From NCBI GenBank assembly GCA_019240405.1, contig JAFAYL010000059.1:90246-154245 (forward strand): DNA of 64,000 bases, read 5' to 3'. The notes beneath the pieces are model-generated. The model saw only the letters and a program-made list of their open reading frames with translations, was not told where the DNA came from and searched no databases. The position numbers were made by a program, and so were the translations under genes. The stretch is from Acidobacteriaceae bacterium. Its GTDB lineage: Bacteria; Acidobacteriota; Terriglobia; Bryobacterales; Bryobacteraceae. Positions 61,982 through 64,000 of this stretch are shown here, piece after piece; the first letter of the stretch is position 1; every line of letters starts with the position of its first letter.

Positions 61982-63127
61982 ATGAACATGGCCGCGAGCT
62001 GGCGACAGAACGCTGAGTACTGGAAACAGTTACCTGCACTCTCTACCGCGCGATTTATGGCCGCTGTGTTCTGCCTCATCGCCTCGTTCAGTTTCATCTG
62101 GGGTACGGTTTTTGGCGCCAGTTTGACTTCCAACGCCTGTTTTGCTGGCGTCAACGGCTTTGCCGCTACTTTGTGGGTCGTCACTGGCACACGGCGGATG
62201 TTCAACGCGATGGGAATTGTCGGTTGCCTGCAGGCTGCCGCAAATATCTGGCTGGTGGCTGCCTTAACCAAAGGCCGAAGCATTCACGCCGTGCCGTTTG
62301 GCGCTTTCGAGCACTACGCGCTCGTCAATGCCGCAATCGCCAGCGTTTTGATTGGTGCGGGATACTGGCTGTTCCTCCATTCTTTCATCACAGAGGGCAG
62401 ACGCTATTTCGACACGCTAACAGAAATCCGTCTTGCAGGCGCAATCCATCGAAGTCTGGTACCCGAAATCAAGGCCGCGGTGAATTCGTTCGAATTCTAC
62501 GGGTGCTCTTGGCCCAGCGGCGAAGTAAGTGGAGATTTAGTGGACTTTGTCCAGCGTGACCGTGGTTGGTTCGCTTACGTTGCGGACGTCTCGGGGCATG
62601 GCGTACCTGCGGGAGTACTTATGACTATGGTGAAGAGCGCGGCTCGAACCTGGCTAGCCGCCGTTGGACCCTGCGGTTTCCTTCCGGCGCTGAATCAAGT
62701 CTTGCTGCCACTCAGCGCTCCCAATATGTACTTGACGCTCGCCTTCTTGAGTTACACGCAGGGCAAGATGGAACTCGCGACTGCCGGCCATGTGCCTGTT
62801 CTGCATTTCGACCGCCTGGCAAGCACGGTAAGCGAGCGGTGGGTCTCGAATCTCCCAATCGCTCTGCTCAGCGATGCGCAGTTCGAGGTTTCGGAGATGT
62901 CCAGTGGGCCTGGCGACGTGTTTGTTTTCCTTACTGACGGAATTACTGAGGTCGTCGATGATCATGATCGCGATTTGGGTTTGGAGCCGCTGAAATCTGT
63001 ATTGATCGAGAATGCGGGTGCTCCCTTGCCCGAGCTTGCTAGGCGGCTGAGAGATCGTGCGTTTCAGCACGGCAAGCAGACTGACGATCAAACGCTGTTG
63101 CTAATTCGACATTCTCGAGCTATTTAG
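61982..63127 (+). CDS. Membrane-bound PP2C-type (SpoIIE/RsbU family) serine phosphatase
   Basis: The 381-aa protein has four hydrophobic segments in residues 24-140 and a cytoplasmic SpoIIE-type phosphatase domain. Its motifs are SGEVSGDLVDFVQ (metal site), YVADVSGHGVPAGVLMTMVK (second Asp and G-H-G), LSYTQGKMELATAGHVPVLH and DVFVFLTDGITEVVDDHD, with the final DDQTLLLIR. Such enzymes dephosphorylate anti-anti-sigma factors in partner-switching cascades. No anti-sigma or STAS gene is adjacent, so the partner is unknown. Confidence 0.92.
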   Translation: MNMAASWRQNAEYWKQLPALSTARFMAAVFCLIASFSFIWGTVFGASLTSNACFAGVNGFAATLWVVTGTRRMFNAMGIVGCLQAAANIWLVAALTKGRSIHAVPFGAFEHYALVNAAIASVLIGAGYWLFLHSFITEGRRYFDTLTEIRLAGAIHRSLVPEIKAAVNSFEFYGCSWPSGEVSGDLVDFVQRDRGWFAYVADVSGHGVPAGVLMTMVKSAARTWLAAVGPCGFLPALNQVLLPLSAPNMYLTLAFLSYTQGKMELATAGHVPVLHFDRLASTVSERWVSNLPIALLSDAQFEVSEMSSGPGDVFVFLTDGITEVVDDHDRDLGLEPLKSVLIENAGAPLPELARRLRDRAFQHGKQTDDQTLLLIRHSRAI

Positions 63128-63580
63128 CTCAACAATTTACATAGACCCAGGTGGGTTTTCAGAATTCGGAGATGTACGCGCGAACCTGAGTAACGTGTGC
63201 AGACTGCTTATCACCGTGCGGGCGCCCTCTCAGGACGCAAGGCGATGTGCCAACGCAGTGTCGAAGGCGCAGCGTTTACGACTGTGTCCGGACCGTCGTC
63301 CATCCGGACAGAGACACACCTTCCGCAAAAGCCGACGGGCTTCGGGTTTTATCCTTACTACAAAAATGTTTATGCTCTTGCTGATACTGCATGACATCAA
63401 TGTCATATGCGCAAGCTGCAAGTCCCCTAAAACCGCCAGCATGCTGTGGCGCTACAACATCACCGACGCCCCGCGACATCAAAGACGCTGGGAAACGTAC
63501 GGAACGGTATTTGGAGGCTCAGAGAGGACAAGAACATGCGCACTTACCTACGCAGTAAATTTCTATTAGAAGCAGCTAAC
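63128..63580 (+). other. Intergenic region with two hairpins
   Basis: No gene is supported. TGTCCGGA (63285-63292) and TCCGGACA (63303-63310) form a perfect 8-bp stem with a 10-base loop. A second hairpin, AAAA-n-CCGA/TCGG-n-TTTT (63327-63350), resembles a bidirectional terminator with flanking A and T runs. Together they could end the SpoIIE-gene transcript or be part of a small RNA. Confidence 0.35.
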
Positions 63581-63669
63581 TGGTGCCCGGGGCGGGACTT
63601 GAACCCGCACTCGCCTTGCGGCGAAAAGGATTTTAAGTCCTTTGCGTCTGCCGATTTCGCCACCCGGGC
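63581..63669 (-). tRNA. tRNA-Leu (TAA)
   Basis: On the minus strand, GCCCGGG pairs with CCCGGGC, the anticodon loop is in GGACTTAAAATCC (anticodon TAA), a long class II variable arm (TCGCCGCAAGGCGA) is present, and the T-arm is GCGGGTTCAAGTCCCGC. The discriminator is A and CCA is encoded. Length is 89 nt. Confidence 0.97.
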
Positions 63670-63672
63670 GGG

Positions 63673-63684
63673 CGGTCCGGACCG
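63673..63684. repeat. 12-bp perfect palindrome just upstream of tRNA-Leu
   Basis: CGGTCCGGACCG is a perfect palindrome ending 3 bases from the 5' end of tRNA-Leu. It lies in the tRNA leader region; it may be a processing or discriminator-linked structure, or chance. Confidence 0.3.
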
Positions 63685-63743
63685 AAGCCGTCCTGCGTTT
63701 TCATGATAGTAGAGCCGCTTGTCGCGATGCCCCTTTGCCGCGC

Positions 63744-64000
63744 TTAGAAATAGTGGCGGTTGATGTATACACGGCGATGTCCGAAGCCCAGACACGCCCG
63801 TGTGCACGAAAGGCCCAGGAACATAAAGACCACAACGGCGATCAGGCACCCCAAGGCGATGTTTTTCCCCAACGAATTACGTCCGGACGGAGTGGGAGCG
63901 GGCGAATATTGCGGATACGGTTGAGATGTCTGCGACTGATACTGTGACTGGCCAGGCGCGCTGACGAACGGAGTCCCGCAGTTCGAGCAGAACTTCGAGC
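63744..64000 (-). CDS. Zinc-ribbon membrane protein, C-terminal part (cut by window end)
   Basis: The reverse strand is open from the window edge to a TAA at 63744-63746. The 85 visible residues start SKFCSNCGTPFVSAPGQSQY, the second half of a zinc-ribbon (F-C-x-x-C-G-x-x-F), then a Gln/Ser/Pro/Tyr-rich linker, one membrane helix (IALGCLIAVVVFMFLGLSC) and a short tail ending INRHYF. The N-terminus with the first Cys pair should lie beyond 64000. Short zinc-ribbon/membrane proteins of this layout are common and uncharacterised. Confidence 0.7.
   Translation of the reverse strand, partial: SKFCSNCGTPFVSAPGQSQYQSQTSQPYPQYSPAPTPSGRNSLGKNIALGCLIAVVVFMFLGLSCTRACLGFGHRRVYINRHYF

Noticed and set aside
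63446..63706. Plus-strand frame through tRNA-Leu, with a CPGRDLNPHSPCGEKDFKSF-like peptide
   Set aside because: This is the well-known false peptide produced by translating the reverse complement of a tRNA.

Overview
The window looks like a chromosomal segment of an Acidobacteriota (Terriglobia-like) bacterium. The evidence is an 800-residue MacB/FtsX-type permease of the kind expanded in Acidobacteria, very large secreted Thr/Ser/Asn-rich proteins ending in choice-of-anchor-D (ASH-like) domains, a futalosine-pathway menaquinone gene, a kdp operon carrying outer-membrane barrels, and a moderately high GC content. Assignment rests on gene content and remembered families; no search was run.

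Layout. 1-7662: end of a surface-polysaccharide or glycosylation region, with a partial GT2 glycosyltransferase, a secreted Ntn-hydrolase of phospholipase-B/C45 type, and three large polytopic membrane proteins, two of which share an extracytoplasmic domain. 7744-13744: ATP synthase operon b'-b-delta-alpha-gamma-beta-epsilon, without subunits a and c. 14056-14670: infC, alone. 14700-19324: three-gene 2-oxoacid oxidoreductase (TPP beta subunit, alpha/gamma subunit, FAD/NADPH plus 2[4Fe-4S] subunit), divergent from pntA-pntAB-pntB (19417-22324), so this is a redox block linking 2-oxoacid oxidation, ferredoxin-type clusters, NADPH and the proton gradient. 22343-25921: an orphan permease and a nucleotide-sugar-type epimerase.

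26271-38331 is the most unusual part: three giant secreted proteins (1549, 1522 and 878 aa) built from P-domain-like modules, Ig-like, DUF11-like, InlB-like and ASH-like repeats. The first two have a similar extended -10 promoter overlapping an ATCAC/GTGAT inverted repeat; the third is translationally coupled to the second and shares an almost identical 86-nt gene end with the first. A LytS/LytR-type two-component system (38574-40482) and an acyltransferase follow.

41858-48361 is mixed housekeeping: HNH endonuclease, ComF (with no ordinary start codon), orphan HPt protein, MqnD, HEAT-repeat protein, GT39 glycosyltransferase, DUF3467 protein and tRNA-Asp. 48466-57572 is a kdp operon: KdpE-box-like direct repeat, a 27-aa membrane peptide, kdpF, kdpA, kdpB, kdpC, two outer-membrane barrel proteins, and a short KdpD lacking its kinase domain. 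The remainder holds a methyltransferase, an SDR oxidoreductase, a RES/Xre-type toxin-antitoxin pair lying between imperfect direct repeats, an ICMT-like membrane methyltransferase, a SpoIIE-type phosphatase, tRNA-Leu, and the C-terminal part of a zinc-ribbon membrane protein cut by the window edge.
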